From: Corticium candelabrum
Taxonomy: Eukaryota > Porifera > Homoscleromorpha > Homosclerophorida > Plakinidae
Assembly: GCF_963422355.1 (NCBI RefSeq)
Contig: NC_085094.1
Coordinates: 7,265,270 to 7,329,269 of the forward strand
DNA length: 64,000 nucleotides
Direction: 5' to 3'
Shown here: in pieces, positions 20,300 to 50,509 of the stretch
Position numbering within the stretch: the first letter of the stretch is position 1
How the letters are laid out: the number at the start of each line of letters is the position of its first letter
Position numbers and translations under genes: made by a program
The notes under the pieces: model-generated
Database searches by the model: none
The model's input: the letters and a program-made list of their open reading frames with translations, nothing else
What the model was told of the DNA's origin: nothing

Positions 20300-22960
20300 A
20301 GTCATATGCGACCAATGTTTGAAATATGTACTGTTCTACAGTGAGACGTTCATACGGTACCGTGTTACGTTGTCGTGGTTGATTGGTCTGGGTCTATTCG
20401 GTGTCGGTCTATGGGTCTGTTGTCTTTTCTTGTTGTTGTTGTTGGTTGTTGTAGTTGTTGTTGTCGTCGTGGTTGTTGTTGGGTTTGTTGTCCACCGTTG
20501 GAGCCATTCGTGGCCTTGTTGAGTTCGAATCATCCGGTTGTGTTGAGTCGTTTTATCTAGCAGGCTTTTAGTGTTAGTCTTTTGGCGAGGTCGTCTTCAC
20601 GTTGGACCGGTGTGATTGATATTCCAGTCTCCTTTGGGGTTGTGTCGTCTGTCGTTGCAGTGGAGATAGATCTTTTTTTGATCCCATAGTTGCAGTTTGT
20701 TGCGGCGGTGTCTCATGCGTACTCGTAGGCTGCCGCTGGTCTGGCCGACGCATTGCTTTCAGCACCCGGGTATGGCGCAGGTGATTACATAGACGAGGTT
20801 TTTTTGATTTGCATGTGAAGTTGTCCTGCAGTATTGGGTGAGACTTGCCCGTGCTTGTGCTGCGTATCACACAACTTGTAGTTATCGATGGGCAGATCAC
20901 ACACTTTGTGTGGCTGCATGGTTTCGTATTTGGTTTCAGTTTGAGTGTCGGAGGTTTGAGATTGTATTCGTCGGTCATTTCTGTCTTGTTTGTGGTGTGT
21001 CTAAGTTTGGCTCGTGGTATCTTGTGGCTTATGTTTTGTGCTCTGCGGTAGGCGATCATAGGTTCGAGTTTGAGTTTGAGTTTGCCTCCGATATCTTGGG
21101 ACATCATCATGTGCCATTCTCTGCGGATGATCTCGCTTGTGTTCAGAAACCACGGTGAGTAGGTGTTTACAAAATATTGATCTGGTTGTGTTGATCATGT
21201 CGGTGTTTTGTTGTGTTTGTTGTGTCTACGGTCGCTGCTGTGTTTGTGGTTTGATTGCTTATTTTAGTCTGTCATCCGACACGAGGTCAATATCGCTCGG
21301 TCGCAGTGGCACCGGCGGTCGTAGAGGACAGTGTTTGTTGTCTCATATTGAACGGTATAAGTTCGAGTATCTCGATCGTTTGTTTTTCGGGTAGTCTCTG
21401 CGGGCGAGTCTGCGTCTGTGATCGGTAATGATGCGATCGAGTTCGGTCGGGTCGGATGTCGATCGGAGAAATCAATTTGCTTTGCCGAGTGCAATGACTC
21501 TCTTCGTGACCCAAGTTTGACTGGAACTGTAGTCGAGATACTGGAATCATTTTTTTTCGGTTTAAAGTGTGTCTTGATGTCCAATAAATCGTTAGTGGCA
21601 TCGAAGCAGGCGCTTTCGTAGGCGTGTACGTCTAAGAAGACGGCTTCGGTGTTGCTTTGTTTGTGTGTGAACTTGATTGTTGGGTGTATGTGATTGAGTT
21701 TGGTCATCATGGCGTCAAGTTGTTGATTGATTTCTTCCCATACGACGAACATGTCGTCGATGAATTTCTTCCAGATGTGGGGTTTGATCGGTTTGTTTTT
21801 GAGGAAAAGTTCTTCGAGTTTCGTCATAAAGAGATTGGCTAGTGTGGGTGCGACTTGCGTGCCCATGGTCACACCGAATAGTTGTCTGTAGATTTGGCCA
21901 TCGAAGGCGAAGACATTGTCTCTGAGTATGTGGCGTAGTAGTGTCTCTGTCATGTAGCCAAGGTTTTGGTCCCAGTCGTAGTGTTTGAGTAGCATATTGG
22001 TGCAGGTTTGTATGTCCTCGTCTTGCGGTATGTTCATATATAATGGCGTGACGTTGATTGTCACAAGTGTGGCAGCTTGTTTGAAGTGGTTTTTTCGAGT
22101 AGGTTGATGAAATTACTCGAGTCCCGTATGTAGCTGTTTTGTAGAAGTACGATCGGTTTGAGGAGGTGATCGACGTACTGTGAGATAGCCTCTGTTGTGG
22201 GTCTGGAGCTTCTCGATACTATTGGCCAGTAGGCCACTGAATTTTTGTGTATTTTGCTCAGGAAGTAGAGTTGTTGTGTTCTGACTTTGCTTGGTATTTT
22301 GGTCAGTGCCCATAGTGTGTCATGGTCGATGAGACCATGGTGACTTATGTTTGTGATGGATTTATTGATCTGTTTTGTGATCCCCGATGTGGGGTCGGTT
22401 TTGAGGCATTGGTACCTGGCGGTATTGCCTCCGTGTTCGAGGCCTTTGCGAATGTATCTCTGTCTGTCTTCCACGATGATCATGGATCCCTTGTCTGCTT
22501 TTTTATGACTATATCATCGAGTTTGCTGAGTTGGTCTAAGGTGGTGCGTTCCTCTCTGGTGAGGTTTTGGAATATTCTTCTTTTTGGTTTTGCTTCAGTC
22601 AGTGCTTTTCGCGTTCTCTCCAAGTATTTCTCGAGGTCGGCGTTTTGGTTCTGGGCGGGTCCCATTTTGACCATCTCTTGAACGGTGTGGTGCCATAGGC
22701 GTGTGTGGTTCTCTCTCTGGTGGGATCACCAGTGTTTGGGTTTTCGTCTGTGTCTGTGTTTGTGTCTGTGTGTTGTCGTGTGTTGTTCACCAACGGTTTG
22801 TGTGTATAGTTCACTGTCTGAGTCTGAGTTTACGTCGAAGTCTTGGATCGATTTGGTTTGGTCTCGGTGGGTACAAACGTGAGTCCTTTATGGAGTACTG
22901 CTAGTTCGGCGTGTGACAGTGTGGCATGGCTTCTGTTTACGACGTATCTACCGACTGTGG
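20300..22960 (-). pseudogene. Penelope-like element: RT plus GIY-YIG endonuclease, frameshifted
   Basis: Reading the minus strand from about 22960 downwards gives the family's usual order. First is an N-terminal motif 'LSHAELAVLHKGLTFVP', then 'LTREERTTLDQLSKLDDIVI' and 'SMIIVEDRQRY' (22480-22620). RT blocks follow, including 'LYFLSKIHKN', 'VTPLYMNIPQDE', 'GVTMGTQVAPTLANLFM' and the catalytic 'FIDDMFVVWEE' (21750-22060). After these come a CX5CX2C linker ('CSHTKCVIC', near 20880) and a GIY-YIG-like segment 'LVYVITC...VGQTSGSLRVRMRHR' (about 20680-20810). Several frameshifts and an in-frame stop break the ORF, so it is dead. Both RT aspartates are present. Terminal repeats were not identified. 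The order RT then endonuclease distinguishes it from LINEs. Confidence 0.85.
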
Positions 22961-23575
22961 CGGCGTCATCGACCGGGTTTTGGCTATGTATGTTATCATC
23001 ATCAACGCCATTGGCAACGGCGATAGTGCGAGGCTCTAGTGTGCGATTGATAACATGATGTAAACATGATATAAACATGATATACATCGTTCTCTTCAAG
23101 GTTACGTAAACGATATAACTGGCTGAGTCGTTGTTTGTCGTTGTGTGTGTGTTTACTTATCGAATGCGAATCTGACCGTGATAGATGAGAGAGGCTTCTG
23201 TAAATCGTCGTCGTCGTTGTTGAGAATTGAGATGTCTGGTCGTGATCGAATCGTTCAGAGAGGGCAGTCTAGCAGCATGGTCAGTGACCGAATGAGGTGC
23301 TCAACGGTCAATGTTCGTTTAGGATACCAGTAGAGGCGTTCCGACGAGCTAGGCAGCCATTGGGCACAGCTTCCCCCCCCAACCAACAGCAGAGACATAC
23401 CGACAACACCATCTCAGAGGCCCGGCTGGTTGTGCAGTGTTCGATCTTCCTAGATCTTCAACGTTGAAACTTTGAAGACTGGTTGCCAGTGTCTAGGTAC
23501 ATGTAACAGTGACCATATTTCAAACTTTGTACTTCCGCCAGTCGACGATTGGTAAAAACTTCCTGTTGGTAATTA
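22961..23575. other. no gene recognised
   Basis: Upstream flank of the Penelope-like element. Only short ORFs without domains are present (for example 23145-23333). Confidence 0.35.
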
Positions 23576-24030
23576 GGCCGGGCAAACTTGATTCACAGTT
23601 TAACGTCCAGCCTTCTTCACGACGGCATGCGGGCGGGCGGTCATTATTCATTATTCATTTAATTAATATTTTAATAATAATATTAATTAATAACTTGTCG
23701 CTGCCAACGAAGAAAGACGTCAAAAGGGCCGCCGACAACTCGCTAGACATCTTCACAATAGAGAAGCGCCCGGCCTGGACTGATGTCGGCAGATCTTCAA
23801 AGGTTTTTGAAGGAGACAGCGACAAAACAGTCGAGGGAACCAGAATTTTCTTAGCAGTGCACACGTGGACCCTTACGAAGGAAGCCATATTGTAAAAACT
23901 AGCGTGCGCGCACGAGACAGGCACGTGCGCGGTGTCATGTGTCCTATATAATGAATAATGAAACTTATTTTGTTTTCCCAGAATATGATGTGAGCGGGGA
24001 CGTTAAACTGTGAATCAAGTTTGCCCAGCC
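23576..24030. mobile_element. Harbinger-like TIR element, short copy, TTA target duplication
   Basis: Terminal inverted repeats of about 33 bases begin GGCCGGGCAAACTTGATTC. They are flanked by TTA on each side (23573-23575, 24031-24033). A 3-bp TWA duplication is typical of PIF/Harbinger elements. The copy at 35181-35992 has the same ends and a longer interior. A minus-strand frame at 23655-23924 is a deleted version of the ORF in that longer copy. Confidence 0.75.
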
Positions 24031-24350
24031 TTAGCTATAGAGTTAGATAATGAAAAGTCTTGCATAGAACTAGACAACCTTCTTATTTTACAAACTTACT
24101 CGTTTTCCGTCAAGCCAGATGCTGTTCTATAGGTGAACAGGAGCTGATCGACTTTATCTTCCACATTATATAAAAACCATTGTCATAGGTTATTGATATC
24201 AATTTCCTTGCGCACGTGCCCACCTAATTTATGCGCGTCCGTATTGCAGCACTCCGAGGCAAATAAACATACGGGAGGTGGAGTCAGTCGAAGTCTTCTC
24301 TGCCGTGAGCAAGCCGTCTGCAGCCCTGCGGGCATCAACGCACACCTCAC

Positions 24351-28630
<4,280 letters not shown>

Positions 28631-29174
28631 TCTCAAGAAAAGCGTCGACCGGTCGACTTTTTACGCATAAAAGTAGGGAAAAGTTTTATATTTGTAAGAC
28701 TTTATTTATAGTCGATAGAGAGATGTAGTGGTCGGTTGACTATGATATACATTGCCTAGGATACAGAAGTGTGTGTGTGGAATGAATCTGTAGATATGTC
28801 AAGAGAATGCAGTTAGTGTATTGCAAGGTGCAAACGTGTCTCTCTCTTGCGCGCGTTCTGAATCACAAAGCGGACAGCCACGATGATGACGGAAGCCGTA
28901 AGTCACCTGCCGTTGTGACTACAAAATGGATTAAGCGATGGCGTTCGTGGCCTTTCTTTGAAACACTAAGATGATGTGTCGGTCGCTAGAGACGGACGGT
29001 CGGCATGCACCGCCTTACTACTAATGCCCCATCCACGCTCACATAAACTAGATAAGACCAGTGACGACGAGAGCATCCTGAGTTCTCTCTTTCGCTCATT
29101 GCGGGCTCTTACGGCTTTGTTTACACCTGAGTTAATCAGAGAAGCAGCTAGTCTTGTAGTTTATCTTGTTGGTG
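28631..29174. other. intergenic region between kinase and TSP1 gene
   Basis: The kinase 3' end and the promoter of the next gene share about 540 bases. No TATA box or further gene was recognised. A plus frame at 28976-29254 overlaps the next gene's first exon in another frame and is probably a shadow. Confidence 0.45.
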
Positions 29175-31674
29175 ATGAGTGCATCGAAGAGTCTAGGCCA
29201 TCAGAGTGGAGCATCCGACAGTCGCAGTCTTGCCGACAGTCGCAGTCTTGCTGATCGCTTGGAATTGACGTCGTACACGCGTAGGGACGACGGCGGCACG
29301 AAGGCGTCGTATCTCGATCCGAACGACCGGACCAAGTCGATGGTCGAGATATGGATACCTTTCAGTGGTGACGAACAAGATGAGAACGGAAAGGCGTATC
29401 TCAAGCGTACGGCAACACTTCCAGCCAAAATCAATCTCATCAGAGGTGACGACACCGACGGGGTGAGACATGTTGCATGCATGGTTGTTGAGTGATTAGT
29501 TGTTGAGCTATGGCATAATTCCCTTGGGCAAGAAACTCACACACAGTTGCATGCCTCTCTCGACTCAGGAGTATAAATGAGTACACGGTCTTTCACTGGG
29601 GCGGCAGTGGCCTGGGCCTCGACTGCGACAAAGTCTATCAGCCTCTGGGGTCCGGGTGAGACTTTGGGTGCCCACATCACAGTTAGCGTCGGAATCGGTA
29701 CCGGGCCAGGCTGAAGGAGATTGATAGCACGACTCATAGCTCCTGCGTAGTGCAGGCGTGACTGACTAACGGCAGCTCCTTATCCATTTGCCATTTTTGC
29801 CATTTGTTTGTTGAGTGACTGTTTATTGTAACTACCTATATAGGCGACGAGAGAGAGGCATATGAGTGAGCCTCAGTACGCTCCGAGTGAAGATGATGAT
29901 GCTTATCGGAAGGATTCGCTGGTGAGCGGTAGTGGGTTCAGTACGACCTCGTCCGATCCTCTTTACGGCACGCTGAGATCGCAGAGCAGCTGGAAGAATG
30001 CTCCGCATTCGATTACGAGTTTGGGTTCGACCATGGCCAGTCCGTACGACCGTTACACGCTGAGAGACGAAGAGAGACGAGAGAAGAAGAAACGTCGTTG
30101 GCCGCTTTTGCTTTGCTGTCTGGCGCTTGTTATTCTCAGCATATTGGCTGTTGTGCTAGCCGTCCTGCTGACAACTGTGCTGAAATGTAAGACAAACAAC
30201 ACTCACATCACATCACATCACAACACAACACAACAGCACATCACGACACATCAAAACACAACACAACACAACACATCACAACACAACACATCACGACACA
30301 ACAGCACATCACAACACAACACATCACACCACAATACAACACATCACAACACAACACATCACGACACAACAGCACATCACAACACAACACATCACACCAC
30401 AACACAACACATCACAACACAACACATCACACCACAACACAACACATCACAACACAACACATCACGACACATCACAACACAACAGAACACATCACAACAC
30501 AACACATCACAACACAACACATCACACCACAACACAACACATCACAACACATGACATGACATCTCACTGTTGTATTTAAACACATACATATGTACATATG
30601 TATTGATCTCGTATTGTATTGCAGCTGCGAGTCCACACGAGGCGTCTACACCTGCTCCATTGGTGGCCATTGGAAAGACACCCGACAATTCAACTCAAGG
30701 TACAAAACCTTACTCATGTTAGTTAGTTTCGTTGTCGCGATTGCCTAAGAAATAATGATTATAATCATAAACAAAGAGCTCGTTAACACTGCTGGTTTCC
30801 TTTGATTTACAAGCAGCTCCAGAACCAATCACCAGGGGAGCACTGCCCACAGATCCGATGGCGACGAATGTCTCTAGTACGAAAGCTTCTACAACGGATT
30901 CGACAACAACGTCTCCTCCGCCCACTCCCGTCGACGGCGACTGGAGTAGATGGAGCAGATGGAACGAATGCGATCAGCCATGTGGGGGTGGAGACCAAAC
31001 TCGTGTTCGTCAGTGCGACAACCCTCGACCACAAAACGGCGGACGAAGCTGCTCGGGAGAAGATAAACTCACTAAGCGATGCAACACGCAACCGTGCCCT
31101 CCCGGTATGACGTGTGTATATGTAACACTTACAATCAGATGTGTTAGTTAGTGGATTAATTGTGATTGTATAATGCGCGTGTAGGTGCTATTAATGGCGG
31201 TTGGGGCAACTGGGGCAGATGGACGCAATGCTCGAAAACGTGCGGCGGCGGGCACCAAGTGAGGGAAAGGCTGTGCAACAATCCGCCTCCGAGCAATGGA
31301 GGAATGAATTGCCTAGGCGACAACGTCAACAAAAGCGAATGCGAAATGCAATTGTGCCCACGTAAGGTTTACACGCAGTAGGCGACCGATAAGGGACGTT
31401 GACTGTTGGTTGTGTTTACAGTTTATGTGGTGAAGGGAACGGTGAAAGATGCTACGGATAATAATCCAATCAAGGAGGCGTCCGTTACGTTGGCTGGTCA
31501 TACTACACTGACTGATGATAAAGGAGAGTATTTGCTGAGGAATATACCGGGGGGAACTAAGACGTTGGTGGCTAGTGCGTCGAAATATGCGATTAACTCT
31601 CGACGGATTCTCGTGCAGAGCAGCATACCGAAGGGAGCATCGGATATACTGCTGTCGCCGATTATTGCTAAAGG

Positions 31675-31752
<78 letters not shown>

Positions 31753-31790
31753 ATTGCTAAAGGTCACACACACACCCACGCACACCAGAT

Positions 31791-31841
<51 letters not shown>

Positions 31842-31844
31842 GAT

Positions 31845-31914
<70 letters not shown>

Positions 31915-32546
31915 CGGTTCTAACATGTTCTCCACTTTAGATGCTTTTCGTGTTGTGTTGACGTGGGGAGACGATCCAGTCGATCTCGATCTCTACGTAT
32001 TAACACCATACAGAGGCTGTCGAATCTACTACAACAACCTCAGATGCAAAGGATCGGGCGACAGCAAATTCGAAGGAGACCTGGACGTCGACGATGTAGA
32101 CGGATTCGGACCGGAAACCATTACACGTAAGGAGTCCAGTAAAACTTAACAGTTTTTCTCGCTAACAACATTCCCGAATTGCAGTGAGAGAGCCGTATTG
32201 TGGTGACAAGTATGTCGTGTATGTTGGTATCTTCAGTTCGGGGGCTGATCCGAAGGGAAGCTTCACGACGAGCCAGGCACGTGTTCAACTCTTCAACAGC
32301 ACGACGCTCGTCGAGACGGTGCAAGTGCCGGTGAGCGGTTACGATCGGTTGTGGCAGTTTTGGCACGTGCTCAATATCGAACCCGGAAAGAAGGGGAACG
32401 TTCCGTACACGTTGGTCAACAAGGTGCGGAGCGGGGCCCCCGCAAGGAGTGTGGCGAATCAGATGAGCATCAGTGATCGAGCTCGAGCGTGCAGAGTGAA
32501 AGCAGACAGCGGTGGATCTAGTGACAGCGATTCTGACGATGAATAG
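29175..32546 (+). CDS. single-pass membrane protein with two TSP1 domains and CarboxypepD_reg-like domain, 657 aa
   Basis: Exons: 29175-29462, 29844-30186, 30625-30699, 30814-31104, 31185-31361, 31422-31673, 31941-32126, 32185-32546. All joins are GT-AG with matching phases and the total closes in frame. The first 190 residues are Ser/Asp/Arg-rich and cytoplasmic. A basic stop (KKKRRW) then precedes a TM helix 'LLLCCLALVILSILAVVLAV', so the rest is extracellular (type II). Next comes a Thr/Pro stem, then two TSP1 repeats ('WSRWSRWNECDQPCGGG' and 'WGNWGRWTQCSKTCGGG', six Cys each). A carboxypeptidase-regulatory-like beta domain follows ('VKGTVKDATDNNPIKEASV'), and a C-terminal domain with 'VVLTWGDDPVDLDLYV' resembles DUF2135/YfaP-type modules. 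The last residues are acidic. The likely role is adhesion or matrix binding at the cell surface; the ligand is unknown. Confidence 0.85.
29463..29843. other. intron 1 of the TSP1 gene
   Basis: The intron has GT-AG ends at 29463 and 29843. It contains a Pro/Ala-biased minus-strand ORF (29537-29737) with no domain and no splice support; I regard it as chance. Confidence 0.5.
30195..30553. repeat. CAACA/CATCA minisatellite in intron 2 of the TSP1 gene
   Basis: About 360 bases made only of ACAACAC, ACATCAC and ACGACAC words in higher-order repeats of roughly 25-60 bases. It begins eight bases after the exon 2 donor. The open frame through it (Thr/His/Asn/Gln) is an artefact. Confidence 0.95.
31675..31915. 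repeat. (CA)n tract in intron 6 of the TSP1 gene
   Basis: Four CA blocks separated by CAGATGGACACA and TTATTGCTAAAGGTCACA. The latter repeats the exon 6 end and donor (31663-31680), so a cryptic duplicated donor lies at about 31764. Confidence 0.9.
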
Positions 32547-33174
32547 AAATTTACAATTTTAGAGTATTTTAGTGTAACGTGTGGATGTAGGTATAGAGAC
32601 GGGTACACGTGTACAAGGATGCGTATTGAAATTGATCGGATTTTAGTGCCATAGATAGACTCGATGACAGAAAGTGAATTAACACGAATGCTTATGTTTT
32701 ATTAGCGCAAATGATTATGATGTAAAGCTACGTATTACTATATTATTATTATTATTACATGCAGTTTATATATTCTGTTGGCACCACCTCTATTCTTTAC
32801 AGCGCGCGCTAAATGGCTCCAACAATATCTGGGTATTAGGCGCGCACTGGTTTGCCACACATGAGGTGTGCACCAGACCCGTACAATAACCTCGTCTTTC
32901 AGCTAGATCTCTAGGCACTCACTAGATCATGCAGGGTGCAAGCAAAAAGAAATTTGCTTGAAGTCTGTGGCAACCAGCTGCTGGAGTAGTAAAGATTTCG
33001 ATTTTAGAAAATTTTATTTAGGTGCGCGTTGACATTAGGGCCCAGCTTATTTATATCAGTGATTTAGCTGTACGCCAACAATTATCCGGGCTTTAGCTAT
33101 CATGTTTATAGTTTAATAACTAAAGAAAACTCCCGTATGGTATGTTGTGGGCGTTCGTCACGGTGTGATCAGCG
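32547..33174. other. intergenic region before the receptor gene
   Basis: AT-rich, with (TTA)n near 32744-32760. No ORF or transposon end recognised. It ends about 30 bases after an apparent start region for the receptor transcript. Confidence 0.4.
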
Positions 33175-47088
<13,914 letters not shown>

Positions 47089-47099
47089 TCTCCATAATT

Positions 47100-47105
47100 A
47101 ATAAA
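47100..47105 (+). terminator. polyadenylation signal of the receptor gene
   Basis: AATAAA lies 12 bases after the stop codon at 47086-47088. The related last exon at 63280-63398 has AATAAA at the same relative place (about 63408-63413). Confidence 0.55.
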
Positions 47106-48034
47106 AAGAGAAAACATTCTGATAACGATTTGTTGTGGCTTTTTAGCATTTATAATGCATTTCTTAGTGCTCGATTGTGTCGTATGTTGTAGCTAGTTTG
47201 TATGAAGGGTTAGCTAGAAGTGAGAAGAAGAATAAATTTGTATTGTTTGGGATTAGGTGCTTGTGAGAAGAGAATTAAAGCTGAATAGAGTGTAAACAAA
47301 CAAGTTTACAAGAAAAAGATTTTGACTATATCAACTTCTTTTAGTTTAGATAACAATCAATAGTCTCAGAACGGGATACCGTTGACCTGGATAGAGCTCT
47401 GAACGAAATTTTTTACGGGTTAACTAGTGATTGAACTGACAGCTGAGCAAGAAGCAACAGTTCACACATCACCCCCACTCTCAGACGTGCAGATGGCACA
47501 ATCACAGCCATTTCGTCACTACGAAGACCTAATAATTTGGATCTGATTGTGAGTTCTCAGTAACATGCTCATGCCGGGTGGCTCTATTAATTGTTATGCC
47601 CGTATGCAGGATATATAGGTATGGACTAGATGTTTGCAGGTACTGCAGTATTTCTAGATAGTTAGATCCTTGTTAGTTAATTAACCATGTTTGTAGATTG
47701 CATTGCAATTGTAGGGATCTAGTTCCCGTCCTTTTACTGACTTGAAAGACACTTCCTGATCAATGACTGCCTAAGTGCGCGTGCTCTTGGTAGTGTAACG
47801 TTAGTCTTTAATATAATAATTAACGTATCACATTGTTGTCAATGTTTACCATATATGATACATCAGATATGTCATAATCCCAAAGAAGAGAGCCAAATGC
47901 CAGTCGACGGGAAAAAGTTTCATGCCCACAATTTTGACCATCTACTAAGATAGAGTCTTCAAACTATAGCTTACTTACAGCGTTACTACACTGTTGTATT
48001 GGAGTTACGACTCTGTTGCTTCTGGGCGTGCCGG
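47106..48034. other. 3' flank of the receptor gene, duplicated at 63500-63650
   Basis: No gene. The stretch 47950-48034 (GAGTCTTCAAACT, CTTCTGGGCGTGCC) is repeated at 63560-63648 downstream of the broken receptor copy. That similarity ends exactly where the Ginger-type element begins here. Confidence 0.6.
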
Positions 48035-48045
48035 TGTCCCACCGA

Positions 48046-48330
48046 TTTGCCCTGCTAGCGATTTGTCCTGCTAAGGACGCGACGCATGCGCCAAATTACC
48101 ATATAAAGTGTGAAGGTCAGTGATTTGCCCTGTTTAGCCTACGACGCATACGCCAACTTACCATATAAAGAGTGAAGCTGCATCAAATTTGGCGCGAAAT
48201 AATCTGTTTCAGGACTCGGTGATTTGCCCTGCTGCAGCTATAACGCTGCGTACACATACCATATATGGTGCAACCTAATTAAATTTGGCGTCAAATATTC
48301 TGTTTCAGTCGTCAGTGATTTGCCCGGTGA
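48046..48330 (+). repeat. four subterminal repeats near the Ginger left end
   Basis: GATTTGCCCTG or close variants recur at about 48048, 48120, 48219 and 48316. They are followed by GACGCAT, CCAAATTTGGCG-like and ACCATATAAAG words. Spacing is about 72, 99 and 97 bases. They may be transposase-binding sites or decayed tandem units. Confidence 0.65.
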
Positions 48331-48676
48331 AAGAAATGAGACCATACACCGAAAGAGACATTTTAGTGTTTCTCAAGACTGGAGAAAAACCAGGAACCCT
48401 GACATCAAACCAGAAGTGCTCATTTAGCCGTCAAGCTCGCTCATTCAAACTAGATGCTAGTACGCTTATTACCAAGTACAACGTTGTGACTTTGAATAAC
48501 TTACAAATTAAATGACTATACAACGTGTCAGTCTGCAAAATTACTCTTGCACGGAAGATAAACAGGAGTACATAGTAGAATTCAATTTATAATTAATTTA
48601 AAACAAACATTAGAAATATTCAACACATCTATCTATCTAGAACAGTTCCCTGCTGCAGCCTTGAAGTTGTGCTCTG

Positions 48677-48683
48677 TTGTTGC

Positions 48684-48714
<31 letters not shown>

Positions 48715-48717
48715 GCT
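48677..48717. repeat. (GTT)n microsatellite
   Basis: About 13 GTT/GCT triplets flanked by GCTGCAG. It lies in the gap between the first two Ginger coding blocks. Confidence 0.9.
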
Positions 48718-49446
48718 GCAGCTGAATAAACAAGTAGAAACTTGTAAACACCCATAAACTTATGGAACGTCTCACGCTAGAAAAATGTTACTAGACTAGT
48801 CTTAAATTTTTCCACTTCCAGCTTAACATACACATAACAAAAACCAATAACAAGCAGTCTAGCAGTTACACAGTATATGAGCACTGAGCAGTATATAACT
48901 CAGACTTACATAAACAATGCCTAGATGTTTGATTAATAAAAATACTCTATTGACTTGATCAATAACAGTCAATATCAGCCCTTATAATGATTGATTGTTG
49001 TCAAATTCAGTGGCACATAAACGCCTTGTGGTTAAATTTGTTGTCATACCTATAGATTCTGGTCAACCCTAACTTTTCTACATTGGACCTAAACGTAAAG
49101 CCAACAGATGGGTTCTAATAACTGATGAAGAAAGAAGGCTGGCCTTTATCCACTGTCACGACTCCCCTCAAGGTGGTCATATGGGACGTGATAAGACACT
49201 ACAAAAGATAAACTCTCACTATTACTGGTCTGGATTGTATGTTGATGTACTGCAATGGATTGCTGAATGTGCAAAATGTCAAAAATTTGAGCAGATAAAA
49301 ACTGTAGCACCACAGTTAGAGCCGATAAAAACAAGTGGCCCCTGGGAAGTGGTGGGAATTGCCCTAATAGGACCATTTAATGTAACAGCACAAGGAAACC
49401 GCTTCATACCGACCTGCACTTGTTTATGGAGCAAGTTCCCTGTAGC

Positions 49447-50215
49447 TAGTCTCGCGTAGCCAAACCCCTCCCCTTCTTGATATCTACTGGCGGGAAAGGG
49501 TTTGGTGAAATTGCACATAAGCAGTGGTGCCAGGCATACGCCCACGTCTTTCCAACTAGTAATTAGATGAAGGTTAAGTTGACAGGTGATAATTACTGGA
49601 AACATTCTTCTCTCTGTTGTCGACGAGAAATCACTTGTTGGAAGGCTGACAACAATCAATGGACAGACTTTACGATAGTATGGTATTGTTCTTGGTATAG
49701 GGCGTTTAGTTAGCTACGAATTCACGCAAACTGCGCGCTAACCTCTGCATAATTAATTATTTCAACCTGCCATGCCATTGCCTCGATCTCTTCCAGCAAT
49801 CCTTGAATTTGCTGATCTAGCCTAGAAAACGAAGCAAGCTACGTTCGGCAATGTATCACAAACAGGCTCGATCCAGCTGCTTCTATCTAGTCAGCTGGTC
49901 CACAAAAGAATGTCCGACTAGTTTACACTTGCCAAGATGTCTACATTGCTTGAGCATTGCGAGAGCCGTTTCTTTTTCTTTGTTTTGCGTTTGCTGAAAG
50001 AGGCGCCAAGCACAAAGCACAAAGCACAACAGTTCGGATCCATTGTGTGTAACTAACAATCAACTTGCGTGGGGTTGATTACACGTTTACGTTAATGTAA
50101 TTATCTGCCACCCGGAAGTCGGTGGCGGCTGGCACCACTACTTGTGTGCAATTTCACCAAACCCTTTCCCGCCGGTAGATATCAAGAAGGGGAGGGGTTT
50201 GGCTACGCGAGACTA
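49447..50215. mobile_element. 769-bp Mutator-like non-autonomous element, 9-bp target duplication
   Basis: Terminal inverted repeats of about 87 bases start TAGTCTCGCGTAGCCAAACC, with only four or so mismatches between ends. The perfect 9-base direct repeat CCCTGTAGC flanks them (49438-49446, 50216-50224). Long TIRs with 9-bp duplications are the hallmark of Mutator-like elements. The insertion splits the Ginger integrase core. No transposase inside. Confidence 0.9.
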
Positions 50216-50509
50216 CCCTGTAGCCTATGCAATTCCTGACAAGTCAGCAGCTTCAGTAGCTAGCAAACTTGTCAAAATGTTCTGGCAGTATGGACCTCCT
50301 CAAAGAATCATCACAGATAATGGTAGGGAGTTTGTTAACCACTGCAATTACTTTCTTTTTGAAAAATTTGGTGTCCGCCAAAGCTGTGACCCTTGCATAT
50401 CATCCACAAACAAATGGTCAAGACGAGAGAACCAACCAAACCTTGAAATGAAGACTGGGCCAGTTAGTAAATGAATAACAAGACAACTGGGACAAACACC
50501 TGGAAGCAA

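Noticed and set aside
22322-22904. Plus-strand ORFs over the Penelope-like region
   Set aside because: They are shadows. The conserved RT motifs are on the minus strand.
29862-30554. 230-aa ORF ending in a Thr/His/Asn/Gln-rich tail
   Set aside because: Only the part up to 30186 is exon. The tail is read-through of the intron 2 minisatellite beyond a good GTAAGA donor, and the next exon joins in phase.
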